In this document: piece after piece, positions 1 through 13,900 of the stretch
Numbering within the stretch: the first letter of the stretch is position 1
How the letters are laid out: every line of letters begins with the position of its first letter
Origin: Udeniomyces pyricola
Lineage: Eukaryota; Basidiomycota; Tremellomycetes; Cystofilobasidiales; Mrakiaceae
Reading direction: 5' to 3'
NCBI GenBank assembly: GCA_039545295.1
Contig: BCIK01000005.1
Coordinates: forward strand, 217,309 to 281,308
DNA length: 64,000 nt
Made by a program: the position numbers and the translations under genes
The notes under the pieces: model-generated
Database searches by the model: none
What the model was told of the DNA's origin: nothing
The model's input: only the letters and a program-made list of their open reading frames with translations

Positions 1-1501
<1,501 letters not shown>

Positions 1502-1813
1502 TCGAGAGAAGAATGTCTGGCGGTACAACATCTGGGGCTCGTTCTTGTGTTTTGAAATGTTCTATAAATGGGACTTCTCGGTCTTCTTTGGTTTCTCTCT
1601 CTTCATCTGAAAGCAGCCTTTTTTTAGTGCGTCAATTAGCTGACGAAGACATTCATCTCTCTGACTGGCGCTATGAGAGGTTACCGGTCAAGGCGGCGCC
1701 GGGCCGGCCGGACGGGCCTCCCGTTGAGCCGACTGCCGGTCCTTCCGGCGCTTCATCAGCTCCTCCTTCAGATTTAACTTCATCTCTACGTCTAACGTCC
1801 ATTTCTACATCCC
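1502..1813. other. Intergenic, iminopeptidase to pectinesterase, with GC cluster
   Basis: This gap holds the iminopeptidase 3' UTR and the pectinesterase upstream region. A compact GC-rich cluster at about 1690-1760 contains the palindromes GGCGCC and GGCCGGCC and stands out from the T-rich surroundings. Open frames crossing it look like chance. Confidence 0.5.
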
Positions 1814-4322
1814 ATGACCAGCACTTCCATGCTTGTCTCACTCTGTCTCCTCGCATCTTTGCTCTCCCTCGGTCTTGGTCATACCTCTGCGAAGTCAACA
1901 GGTACTCGCTACGCCGAATGTCAGCGTCCAAAACCACAGGGCTATCAGCTCCTCGGATGCCCCAACGGAACACTTTACGTCTCTCAGACAGATCCCCAGG
2001 CACCTTTTGGAACTATCAATGAGGCGTTGAAGAGTCTGTGAGTTGGTTGGAGAGAGCGCGTTGGCACTGCAGATGGATGTGTACTAACGCGTTTCTGATC
2101 GTCGTCCGGTCGTCTGATACATTTGTTTTGATGGGGGTACAAAAGAGAAACGAACGATACGTGAGTATACCGGAAATGGATCAAGATGAGATCGAAGGGT
2201 CTACCCGTTCTGTCGACGTAAACTCTGCTGACCGCAAGTGTAACCCAATTCATCGCCTCATCAGCAGCTCGACAAAAGTCATTCTCATTGGCCCAGGCTC
2301 CTATCATGAAGGTTCGCATGATCAGATGCGGCCAACGTCCCGTGGGATGCGTTATCCAAATGCTTAACGATATCCTTCAAACGTAAATTCACCGCTCCAT
2401 CGTCCCATCCTCTGCTTCTTTGACACGATGTTCCGATCGACAGTCGTCAACATCACGACCTCCCAGTCGCTCCATCTCATAGGACAGACTTCCTCTCCGT
2501 CTGATTATAAATCCAACACCGTCTCCCTCTTCTCATCTTCTTACATCAACCAAACGACTCAGCTCCCTTCGCCGCTTCAAGACAATGCCGATGCGTCAAC
2601 CTTGACTATCTCCCCGAACCGCGCCGCCAGTCTCGCTGGGGCGGGACCGCTTGGAGCCCCCCTTCAAGCGGCGTTCAAAGGAGGCGAAGTCAGGATTTAC
2701 AACATCGACGTCGCAAATCGGGCAACGGTCGAGGGGGTTGAAGTCAGGAGGGACACCGGACCATCGGCGGCGTTGGTAGTGGTGAGATTACCAGTTCAGA
2801 CGGATGCGAGACCTCGATCCGCGAGGGTATAGAGATTGACTGACTACGATATTTGTGACATTGACTCACGATCTATGCGATCTATGGCCTGACCTTCCTT
2901 GAACACTACTCAGGCGTATGCCAATGCCTCTTTCTACGAATGTCGATTCGCCTCGTACCAAGACACCGTATTCATTGGCCGGAACGGATCGGCCTTCTTC
3001 TCAGGGGGCAACGTCGTTGGATCGACGGATTACGTACGTTCTTCCTTGCCTTCTTCATAGTGTGTACAGATGATATCGTCCCGGCATGCATCCCCACGTG
3101 AGATGAGAATTGCCGAGCTGATCAGATTCATACTACTACTATGGGAGGGACATTGTAGATTTATGGGTTCGGGACCGCTTATTTTCAAAGGACGACGTTG
3201 TCGAATCGAGGAGCTGGAGGAGGGATCGTCGCTTGGAAAGGGTCGGATCAATGGTGTAAGGAGCATTTATTTATTTTTCCTCAAAACAACACACTCGATA
3301 TTCAAATCTTTTCCCTTCCCGCATTCGTATGAATCAAACGTCTTGTAATTCACTCTTTCGTTTTGTTCTGCCTGCTCATTGACCTGAACTTTTTTCTTTC
3401 CCTGTTTCGAATCCCTTTTTGATCCCCCCCCCATCTTCTTTTCGCCTCCTGTCATTTTGAGCTTCAGATGGCCCAAACACATTCGGTGCCTACTTTGCCA
3501 ACGTCTCCGTCTTACCAGCGTCCGATCCGATCCCGTCTATCAACCTCACGGGCGCATGCGCACTCGGTCGACCGTGGAACAATCAGAGCCGCGTCGTTTT
3601 CATGGACTCGTATCTCGTTCGTACTAAATACCAATGTAGTGTGTCGTCAGAGTATCCTCACGTGGATGCTTGGTCGACAGATTGGGGTTTGGAAAAGCTG
3701 ACTGTTCAAAGCGCGATTTTTCTGTTCTTGCTTGTTACGATCCGTTTTGCCCTTCCCATCCTTCTCCCTCTTTGTTACGGTGTTAGAGCGATATCGTCCG
3801 CCCTCAGGGATTCATTGAGTGGAGTTCGGCAGATCCTCGAATCGGTTCGTCCCTTCTCCCAAACCAACGAATACACGACCATGTTCTCTGTCGGCCCTCT
3901 CAATGATATCTATCCACAAGTCAAATCATCCTGGATCTTCAATAACTCATGATCGAGTCCGATCCAACTAATCACCGTTTTCTTGTTTTTCTTTTTTCTT
4001 TTTTCTTTTTCTTTTTGTTTTTCGGCCCTAAAAAACATCTGGTCTTGCCATGTCATATTCTAAAACGCCATGATATCCTTCCCTCATCATACTAAATCTG
4101 ACCTTTTTTTTTTTGACCCGATTTCCAGTCCCCAACGTGACGCACTTCATCGAATCCAACTCGACCGGTCCCGGATACGACGCGCAAAGTCGTCTCGACG
4201 CCCGGATCGAGACGGTTTGGACGCCCGCTGAGAAAGCGAGGGAAGCGTTCTCGGTTGAAAACGTGTTTGGGGGTCAAATCCATGGGTTGGGGTGGATCGA
4301 TGAGGAGTGGTTGGATCGATGA
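1814..4322 (+). CDS. Secreted pectinesterase (pectin methylesterase, CE8)
   Basis: Removes methyl esters from homogalacturonan outside the cell. The start at 1814 gives a typical signal peptide (MTSTSMLVSLCLLASLLSLG). Exons follow the CE8 beta-helix order: the N-terminal block GTINEALKSL, then KVILIGPGSYHE, then the SLHLIGQTSS region. The next block, FYECRFASYQDTVF, holds the first catalytic Asp in QDT. GSTDY joined across an intron to YGFGTAYF holds the nucleophilic Asp, and the binding Arg sits in LGRPW. The last exons read IVRPQGFIEWSSADPRI and a tail ending EEWLDR at 4322. About eight introns. All three catalytic positions are present, so it should be active. It stands alone, with no other pectinase nearby. 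The downstream neighbour is convergent. Confidence 0.9.
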
Positions 4323-4617
4323 GAGGTCAATGAGGGGAGGGGACGGATTGAAAGGAGGGAATCAATTAGGGAAATCAACGTTAGGGTTTGAGAAGATATT
4401 TTCTTCGTCTTCTTTCAGTTCGGTTTGGGGGGGGGGGGGGGTTCGTTAGTAGTGTACTATGGATCTAATGGATGGCGGCATCAGATATCAGAGACATGTT
4501 GCTTCACGTTCGGCCTTTTCAATTTTTTTTAGCATTCATCATCTTGTCTATATATGGGTGATGAATTGAACCTTTTCTTCTTCTTCACAAACTCAACTTT
4601 TGAGTCCTCCGATATGT
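4323..4617. other. Convergent 3' region with poly-G run
   Basis: Short gap between the stops of pectinesterase and IMP2. It contains an uninterrupted G run at about 4429-4441 and T-rich stretches that may serve as 3' processing signals for both genes. No gene seen. Confidence 0.5.
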
Positions 4618-6166
4618 CTATCTGGAGTATCTCTTTTCTCGCCTCTCTCTAATCCTCTCCCATTCCTCCGACACCCCCTCCGACGTTTCCCTTTCGTCTC
4701 CCTGTACCATTGCCTCCCCTTGCCTCCTATCCTTGGAGGTCTCTCGACCGGTTCCTCTTCCCGTGACGGGTTGGGTACCGACTTCGCCTTCACCCAAACC
4801 CCTCTCGCCACCCCACCCGACGGCGCCATCGACCCGACCCGAGTGGTGCTTCCGGCCGTGAGCCGCGATCGTCCGAGCGCTTAATGGGAGAACGAGTCGA
4901 TGGGCATAAGGCGCATTGGGATCCACAGGTGGAGGGTAAGTATCCGAAGATGAGCCGCCAGCGGATGTCGAGGCGCGTGCAGAGGAGGAGGGAAGAGAGG
5001 AAGATGAGGACGTCGGGTGGGAGTGGTTAGAGTGCGAGGATGGGAAGTAACGGAAGCGAGATGGAGGCGAGATGACGGCTAAAACTCGGGATTGAAGTAG
5101 AGATATCGGAACCTAGGATCGACAAGCACCCCGAGTTCAAAAACCCAATCAACATAGAATCAAAGAAATGGTGTTTTATATATATATATATATTAATATT
5201 ATTATACACGGAAGTCTTTCGACCATCTGAACGGTCGAGCACGTTGGGATCCCTGTCGACTTACCGGTCCATAATGATTGGAATCTTTGCTTGCGTCTAA
5301 GTTATCGCCTTCGACCCAGACTTGACCTTTGCCGAGCTTGATGGTTGGACTTCGGCATGGGGGAAGAGTTCGAACGGTATCGCCCTGGATGGCTAAAATC
5401 CGTTTGACAGCTAGACGAGGGGTTTCACTCGTAGGCGACCTGAAAGAAAAGAAAACAATAATATTTTTTTTTACACGTAGCGTGAAGAGGAAAAAAAAAA
5501 AAAAGGAAAACGGTTGTCAGGGAAACTTTGGCCTGTTTCAGATGTTTGGTTCATTATTTATTTATTTATTTGTTTATTGGTTTTGCCAAGGTGTAGGAGG
5601 AGGAGCAAAGAGGACACGAGAGTTGAACGAACAAGAGAGTCACAATGTCGCCTCTTTGCCAGGACTGTTCAGAGAATCGAGCCGTCTTGTCGAGGAGAAG
5701 GTAGTCTCGCGTCTTGCTCCCAGGTGGGTTGAGCGTCGGCTGAAAGGCACAGTATGGGTCAGTGATTCGATGGGATGGTGACGTCAGAAGAGGACGAGAC
5801 AGACTGGTGTGAGAGCGAAGGGTTTATCAAAGAGATCGGATGGGACGAACCGACATGCTGCTGCCTTCGACCGACACGATGGAGGCGAAGTTGTTGGTGA
5901 AGAAGATGAGGACGGGAACCCATAGGAGGACCTTGCTATAGATCACGCAAAGTATCCAAATATGCAGCAGAGAGGAAGAAGAAAGGCAGGGGGAAAACAA
6001 TTGAGGTTGTAAAGATGATGATCTGTCAGGATAGGCCGCAAGACAGGGATGGCTATGTGGGAGACAGGGAGAGAGCAGGAGATTGATCGCACGTTAGTTG
6101 CTTTCGGTTTGGGATGGGAAAGGGACGTCCGGCGTTGGGTGGTGGTGGTGGTGGTTGATGGGACAT
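4618..6166 (-). CDS. IMP2: Mitochondrial inner membrane protease subunit 2-like (signal peptidase S26)
   Basis: Serine/lysine-dyad protease that cleaves sorting signals in the intermembrane space. Exons in order: a proline-rich start (MSHQPPPPPPNAG) at 6166; a membrane segment WVPVLIFFTNNFASIVSVEG ending with the catalytic Ser in SSM; then PTLNPPGSKTRDYLL and QRGDIVTL; then VKRILAIQGDTVRTLPP with the catalytic Lys. Next come GQVWVEGDN and DSNHYGP, then VPISLLQSRVLAVISPP. Joins were checked by phase except the first one or two, which are unresolved. After the family core an open frame of about 150 residues follows, first Ser-rich and then strongly charged, to a stop at 4618; yeast Imp2 lacks such a tail. 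Family call is firm, the N-terminal exon and C-terminal tail less so. Confidence 0.82.
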
Positions 6167-6942
6167 GTTAAGATATGGGGAGCACAAAGATAAGCTCGAG
6201 GGGGATAGGTCAGCAACTAGCAATATATGTATAGCCGGTAGAACGTAGAAGTTGGTTGACAGATCGAGCGGTTGCCGATGAAGATGATCAAAGGGTTGCG
6301 TTACACGCATATGCATGGGTAATGCTGGATGCGTGACATGATGCGTAAAACGTGAAGCGTGATAGATGATTGATGAACGGTCGAACCCGGCCGGGAAGCC
6401 CAAGGGCCGACGCCCTGGCCCGGCCGAGGATCTTTAGCCGCGGGCAGACGACGCTTAACGAACCGGCAAAGGACGGATTTGCATGACTCGCCTTGTCAAC
6501 GTCAATTTATCCTCCACCCAGTCACTGCAATCCTATCTCACCACAAGACGTGCAGGCCTCATCGGTCATCACCTAGCTAGTCTCTCATTGTTCCCTGCCA
6601 GCCCACTACGCTTCCCTCGTAGAATACATTCCATTGCTATCGTCTAAACACTCCGGCCTCCCGCTCCCCCCCCCCCCCCCCGCCGATTACTTTCCCCTTT
6701 CCACTCCAATAACGGCCCACTCATTTTCTTGCGTTCGGCTGCACTAACTCCAGCCGTCCCGGTCATTTCTCCTACTCGCCTTGTCGACTCGGCCCAACTC
6801 ACCTCGTCTTTACACCGAGTCAAGTCCGACTAAAGTCTTATCTGCTACATTGCTCAGCGTTTCGTCCTCTCACACTTAGACGTGCCTGCCCTCAAAATTC
6901 CGCTTAGCTGGTCCCCTCTGTCTTGCCATAATATATATCGCC
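6167..6942. promoter_or_regulatory. Divergent promoter region IMP2 / MFS transporter
   Basis: Shared upstream region of two divergent genes. It includes a GC-rich inverted repeat (6389-6425), a pyrimidine-rich stretch from about 6500 to 6900 with a C run near 6667-6682, and a short AT element (ATATATAT) just before the transporter start. Pyrimidine tracts of this kind are common before transcription starts in fungi. No transcription factor site can be named with confidence. Confidence 0.45.
6389..6425. repeat. GC-rich inverted repeat (potential hairpin)
   Basis: Outer arms GGCCGGG (6389-6395) and CCCGGCC (6419-6425) are perfect complements. Inner arms AGGGC (6403-6407) and GCCCT (6412-6416) pair around a four-base loop. 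The two stems are separated by small internal loops. Confidence 0.6.
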
Positions 6943-9900
6943 ATGCAACCGTCCATACCAACGACCTCCATTTCCCCCTCGACGACTGCGAGCCCCCTTC
7001 CTTCGGCGTCCAACACCCTCTATGATCACCCACTCGAGCGTCCTGGATCTCCATCATCAACCCGACCCACGCACTCCTCCGAACTCACATCGCCTCTACC
7101 TCACTCTCCTCGCTCTGCTCCGACCGAGTCTGCGCTGGGCCTTATCCCATCCCCAAATGACAAAACCGATCTTGAAGCAGGAACGCTCGGGATGAACCCG
7201 TCGCCGTCGACATTGAGCGAAAAGGAAGAAGCGGTCTGGGCTCCCCCCATTGGCAGGCTCAATACGGCCGAGCTCAATGGTCGCCTTTATCCGATTCGAA
7301 GTGGTCGAGGCGACCAACTGGGAGAGCCTCTGACCGACGTTCGGACGAGGGATGAGATCATTTACATTGATTGGCCAGAGGGAGATCCTGAGGTGAGTCG
7401 ACGTTGGCATACGACGATGAGTTTCATGTCGAAGAAGAATGATTTCGGGGGGGGGGGGAGGACATGCAGAAGCCTGTATCCTGAACTCTGCTGGTAGTCG
7501 GTCTCTTCATGTCGTTGGTTCCCAAAATGTCTTCTTCTTCCACATCATTGAGATTCTTTATCTCTCGTGCTTTGATTCCAGAACCCTTTCAATTTCCCTG
7601 CCCGTCGTAAATGGTCCATTGTCGTCGTTTGCATTACCATCACCTCCCTCACCGCACTCAACGCGACGGCTTATTCTTCCGGTCTCCATTCCGCTCAAGA
7701 AGCCTTCCCTTCCCTCGGACAGGAGGTCTTCACGCTCGGCAATTCCCTCTTCCTCATCGCCATCGCATTCACTCCCCTTGCACTTGCCCCACTATCAGAG
7801 GTTATTGGACGAAACATGATTTACCTCATCACGAGCTTCGTTTATTTCTTGCTCTTCATTCCTCGTGAGTTGAGTCGACGCGCCAGATATGCGAACTCAA
7901 CCCCATGCGTTCTGGGTTTGAATTGACTTGATGTTGACTCTGACTTGGTCTTGGTTCCGCGTAGAGGCTTTGTCGCCCACTATTGGCGGGATCCTCGCCG
8001 CCCGGTTCGTCCAAGGTTGTTGCGCGTCCGTTGGTAACTCGATGGTCGGAGGAACTGTCGCTGATCTCTTCGAGGTAAGCCGGAATATTCTCATCGCGTC
8101 AGGTTACCGCTATATACCTGCATCGTTGGTATACTCACAAAGTTGGGAAACTCCACACGGGTTTCGTTTGTTCATCAGGCGGAGACGCGGGGACTTGCCA
8201 TGTCGTTGTACTCTCTATGGGTCTTTTGGGGTCAGGCACTCGGTGAGTGGTTGATTGCATGGTCATGTCTTGTCGAACAAGAGAATCTCAACCGCTCATC
8301 ATTATTGTGTTTGGCTCATTTCCCTAGGTCCTACCAGTTTGTCCTTTTGTCTCCAAATTCTACAAGAAGCATGCTACTCTCCCCTTTCTAATCCTTGCCC
8401 TCCCTTGACCTTTGCCCGTCCTCCGCATCAGTTTTCGCCTGGGTCAATCAGGAACTCACCTTTCGCTGGATGTTCTGGATCCAAATGATCATGGGCTTCG
8501 CCTCTTTTGTCACCCAAGTACTCGTCCTCCAAGAGACGCGAGGGTCCCTGTTGCTTTCCAAACGGGCGGCGGCCTTGACGCGCAAGACTGGAAAGCCCCA
8601 CGCTGCTCCAGGAGACCAGGAAAGAGGGAATCTCAAAACGCTCATTCAGGTGTCGATTTCTAGACCTATTAGTAAGTTGAACAGGAGCCTCATGGCTTTT
8701 TCTCATCTCGAGTTGGAATCCTTCGGTGGCTGGCGTTTGCTTCGCATCTGCAGCCGAGAGTGCATGGTGTGATAGAACTCGTTGGCTGACGAAATCAAAC
8801 TGTGTCGCTGACAAATGGTTTCTCTCGGATTTTTCAGAGTACTTGTTCACGGAACCCATTGTCGCTGCCATCTCGTTGTGGGTCGGTATGGCTTGGGGGT
8901 AAGTGCATGGCTCAAAGGCATTTGTTTACCAATTTCTCGGTCTTGGTCTTTCCGCATGCACCAATCTGTCTTGAAGCTGATGATATTCCTCGATTCCTTC
9001 ATTTCTTCTCCTTCATCTCTCTCCGCTTTTTCCCATCACATTTATGTGCTCACTCGCTGCAGAACTATCTTCCTGTTCGTTTCTTCCTCCTCCCTTGTCT
9101 TTCGTCAATTCGGATTCAACACTGGTGAATCGGGAACTGCACTTGTGTAAGTATGCTCTCTCAAATCACTCTACTCCTTCAATCTTCCTCAATCGATTCA
9201 CTGACGCCGTGTTGTGTCATGGATCTACTTAGGACGACGGGTATTGGAGGCACGATTGGGTTTCTCATCAACTTGCATCAGGAACGGATTTATCATGCCG
9301 CAAGGAAACGATCGCCGGATGGAAAAGCGGCACCGGAAGTGAGACTTCAGTGGGCTGCGATCGGAGGAGTCATCTTCCCTGTTGGGTGAGTCAAGTACAG
9401 ACAAGACGTATCGTGAGATTGATGGGGGTGGCAAGTAGCTTGAGTAAAAAAAGATGGGATTCACAAAGGGACTTTGTAGGAGCTGACATTTCTCTTCTTG
9501 ATCGATCTTGTGATCAATCTTTTTTCTTCTTTTATCTTTTCTTCCTTTCTCTGTCTTCTCTGATCCCTCCCGGTTGTTTTCCTCTGGAAGCATTTTCATC
9601 TACGCATGGACTGGTCAGCCCGGTCTCCACTGGATCGGTCCCGTCATCGGTCTGACCGTTGTCAACGTCGGGTTAGTTCTCTTCTCTCCGTTCACGACCT
9701 TTGTCAGCAGTCTTTTCAATATTCCGATCCTGATACGATGTTTACTCTTACTTCCTCTTTTTTCTCTTTTTTTTCTCCTCGCAGGGTCTTTATCATCTAC
9801 TCTGGTGTCTTTTCCTACATTGCCGATGCGTGAGTCCGATATGCTCAAGATGACAGGACCTTGGACCAGTCAAAGAATATGGTTCTCATTCCGACTTGCA

Positions 9901-10583
9901 TCCACTGACAATCCACCCCTACCCCTGCCCTACTCTTTTGGTAATGTTTTTTTTTTCTCGTCTTCCAATTCGGCAGCTATGAACGGTATTCGAGCTCTGC
10001 CCAGGCTGCTCAATCCTTGATGCGAAACCTGTTTGCGGGGGTGTTTCCTCTCTTTGCGTTCTTTCTCTACGATGGACTCGGGTATCCATGGTAACTTCTC
10101 CACTTCATCCTCACCTCCATCCCAAAAGGAATCATCTCTCGTTTCCATCTTCTGACGAACTGTCTTTTTATTTTTCTTCGTCATCTTGAATCCAGGGCTT
10201 CGACGCTTCTTGGCTGCATCGCCCTTCTCCTTGGGGTATGCCCGGTGATTCTCCTCCTTTACGGTGATCGTATTCGAGCGCGATCCAAAGTCGCCTCGGC
10301 TCTTCTAGCGGAAGCTCGAGAGGCCGATGCCAAACGAGCGGCGTTGGCTCGGGATCGTGCCGAGAAAGAACAACGAGGGCTCCTTGCTGCTGCTGGTGGT
10401 GGTGGGGGAACGATGGCATCAAGGAAGTTGGGCATGGTGAAGGAGAAAGAAGGAGAGGTTGAAGAAGGAGGAAATGAGGAGCAGATGATGATGGTGAATG
10501 AGAATGGCGTGGAAAGGAGAGAAGGGGACGAGGAAAGGAGAAGGAGAGTCGATGGACAAGGCGTTGCGGGAAGGACAGTCTAA
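6943..10583 (+). CDS. MFS transporter, DHA1 multidrug/polyamine type
   Basis: Twelve-helix proton-coupled exporter of the plasma membrane. A long Ser/Pro-rich cytosolic N-terminus (from MQPSIPTTSIS) leads to WPEGDPENPFNFPARRKW, the signature that opens the helix bundle in fungal drug:H+ antiporters. Later exons give LAPLSEVIGRNMIYLI (the loop after helix 2), ILAARFVQGCCASVGNSMVG, ETRGLAMSLYSLWVFWGQALG, FRWMFWIQMIMGF, VFRQFGFNTGESG and AYERYSSSAQAAQSLMRN. A charged C-terminal tail with coiled-coil character ends at 10581-10583. About eleven introns. Substrate cannot be told from sequence; fungal relatives export drugs, polyamines or toxic metabolites. It is divergent from IMP2 and probably shares its upstream region. 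Confidence 0.88.
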
Positions 10584-10969
10584 GTTGATTGTCTGATGAG
10601 GTTGTGCGAGATCATACAGACGTATAGACCAAAGGTCGATCTCGTGTTGGGTCATTGCTTTTACTGTTTACCTTCGATATTTGGTTTTGATATTTAATCT
10701 GGGTTCATGTTATTTCACATTAGGTTTTTTAAAAAAAAACAAGAGTGATATATAATGTGCACACAGCTGATCAAGAACGTGCGGCCAGATACTGTACAGC
10801 CAGCCTCAAGGCACGACTGACTTGCGCAGCGTTTACATAGGTGCATCCAATCTGGACCGCCATCGCGCCCGACTAGCAACTCACCTACTCGCATACTTCC
10901 TCTCTTCCCCGCCCTGTACGTCAGACGACGACGTCCGACGACGCTCGTCAACCCTCTACCAAACACATC
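10584..10969. other. Intergenic, transporter to Vps38
   Basis: Holds the transporter 3' UTR and the Vps38 upstream region. A short A run occurs near 10731. A 68-codon open frame overlaps the Vps38 start in another frame and looks spurious. Nothing else recognised. Confidence 0.5.
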
Positions 10970-13900
10970 ATGACCTCACATCAGAATCAGTTCGAATTCT
11001 CGCAATCCTATATCAAGGTCAGTCATAACCCCGTCCCCTAGGCTTGCCAATGCCATCCTTGAGTCGACTTTGTCCTCTCATCTACAGTCTCTGACTTCTT
11101 CCCCTTCCCCTTGCCCTACTTCCTTCTGCTCAATGGCATTGCTTACCTTTCCATCTCCTTATCCTCAAACTCTGTCATCCAGCACCGAGTCCGCCATCTC
11201 CACACTATCTCCATCCACAATCTTACCCTTACGCCCCACCGCGATGAACTCTTGCTTGCGTCGCCTCTCGTCGGACTCGGACGCGACCGAACCCTAAGCG
11301 GCGAGGCCGCCGCGGTCGAACCAGTGACCAGACTGGAAGCGGTCGATGATTTGGAGATCGGCACGTCAGATGGAAGAGTCAGACAATTTGGTGGAAGAAG
11401 AAGAAGGACAAGTAGTGCGAGCAGTAGGGTATGTACTCTGTGTGCATCTGACCATCGGAGGTGAAAGGGGCCGGGTTCGGATGATGCTAATGATGATGGG
11501 TGTGGGGGTGTATGTGTGTCCAGCAGGCATGATACGGTCTGCCTTTCGTCTTTCCTTTGGACCTAATCCTCATCCTTTTTTTGTCCTCACACACTGCTAG
11601 TCTCATCTCGACGCAGGATACTTCAGTAATCACCCACCAGGAACGTCTGCCTCGCCTCATCATCTATCATCGCCGCATCTTCCCGAGAGTCCGTCATCGA
11701 CGTATTTGCATCCTCCTTCGACCTCATCGAACCCCCGTCCATCACTGACGCGTGCACGGGCATCTTCAACTCGACGTCGGCTGTCAAACGCGTCGTTCCA
11801 CGCACAGGGACCGCCATCACCAGGAGGAGGAGATGCAGGCGCAGGCGGGAGACTGCCGGGAACGAGCGGGGGAAGGGAAAGGAGTAGCTCAAAGACGTCT
11901 ATCGGCAGTTTTCGAGGTGGCACAGTCGAGCTCTCATCGAGCTCTCCGCATACGTCCACAATAGGCTCAGGGCATAATCATCATCCGTATCACCAATTGC
12001 TACCGCACTCGGGATCAGATGTCATCAAGGAAGTCAACGAACCAGACCTTCTCGGTAATGCACTCGATCCGCTTGGGCCCCATTCAACACATCAAGACGA
12101 TGAAGAAGAACCACTCGAGTTCCTCGCTGCTAGAAGGCTGCTCGAGTGCTTCGTTACGCTCAGGATGTCGGATGAAAAGATTGTGGAATTGGTGAGGAGG
12201 GGAACTGCTGGGACGGACGAGGCGACGTCTGGATGTGGTGGAAAGGGCAAAGGCAAGGAGAGAGCTTCGAGCTTGTCTATCTCCTCATCTGCCACGTCCT
12301 CCACGGCTTCCTCGAGTCTTTCATCGCCGACGCTTCGAGTCAGGACAATCAGTAGCCCCAACATTGGGGCAGGAGCCCCGGCCTCTCACTCACCGCCGCT
12401 CCAGGGGTCTTCTGCAAAATCCAGCGGTCTTTCGACTCCTCGACCTTCATCCTCTCCTACCTTAAGGTCATCGTCACCACTCTCCCCCACTTTCGCTTCT
12501 TCTCCCCCCTCTCGTACGCACTTCCCTCATGTGAGATCCTCGACCCATCCCGATCCTCCTGTCCAGCCCGACGTCTTGTCGACCTCGTCAAATACGATGA
12601 CTCGTGCCGCTTCCTCCACTGGGATCGATTCATCATCCCCAACCGCAATCACCACAACAAGAACTTCGATTCCTATGCCTAAAAATAACACCTTGAATTC
12701 CCATATCCGACCTCGCCCCTCGAGTGTTCGGTCCCTCCCCTCCATTACCACAACCTCTCCTTCATCTTCATCCCCCTCGCCCAAATTTCCCTCTTGCCCT
12801 TCCCTTGAAGACCGACCCCACGCACCTCGGGCCCAACACCCGTCATTCGATGACGTCTCTACGCCATTCTACATCTCCCCTCTTCACGCCCCTTCGCTCT
12901 GGCCGGCCTTTGCGGACCTGGATCCGCAAGCTGATTTCGGTCGATGGGACGGCGAAGAAGCTTGGAGGGAGGAAACTGTTGTCGTAGGCGTTTGGGTTCG
13001 AGAATCAGCCTTGGCGGGAACAGACAAAGGCAAAGGAAGGGAACCGGACGAGGAGAAGAAATGGAGATTGTTAAAGGAGGAAACCGTCGAGTTGGCCAAG
13101 CTTGAACAGTGGGATCATGAAGTCAGTTGTTTTTTTTTTCTCTCTATTTCTCGGCGAGAAGATCTGGGCCGCGAATCCCAAGAAGCTTTCAACGTGTTTT
13201 CTCCTTGCACCATACTCATCTTTGGCGATGACCTTACTGTGACATGGAATCGGAACAGGAACCCTTACCACCAAATACAATCCTTTTCTCTCTCTCCACC
13301 TCTCCCTCGACTCTGCTCCATCTGCCCATTCCAAACGCTATGAGGTCCACTGAGGATCACATGTCGGATCGTTCGTTGATTCGATCAGCATCCTCCCCGA
13401 CGCTCGATCGGACAGGGTTCGATTTTCATCCCGTCCCATCTTCTTCTCCTTCCTCCACCACGCGTGAAACCGCATCGTCCACTCATGGCCGTCGTCGTCG
13501 GGCTGTCGTTCCCAAAGCTTCCCACCAAGGCGCATCTCAACAGGAAGAAGATGAAGAAGAATGGTCGTCCCACCAATCGCTCCTCGCTCGTTCACTCCTC
13601 GAAACCCGCATGAAGCGTTCGTTGGGTCTGACGGATCTCTTGAAGCTCGTCCATCTCGAAAGCGTCATGCGCGATACGAAAGTGTCGTTGGAAGCCGTCA
13701 GGGTATCGGTGGAGAAGTTAATCAAAGGAAGTGAGGTGGAAAGGATGAAGAGGGAGGTGGAAGAGAGAGAGGAGAGGATGAAGCAATGGCGAGAGATGAA
13801 GGAGAGAGAAGAGGTCGAGATTGAAAGACGTGAGTTTACATGTGAAAGAACTGAAGTTGACTTTGGGGGGAGGGGGAGGGGGAGGGAGACTGAAGGACTG

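Noticed and set aside
3400..3422. TTTCGAATCCC and, at 61338, TTTCGAATCC, as tRNA T-arms
   Set aside because: Both are inside introns and lack D-arm, anticodon stem and acceptor pairing.
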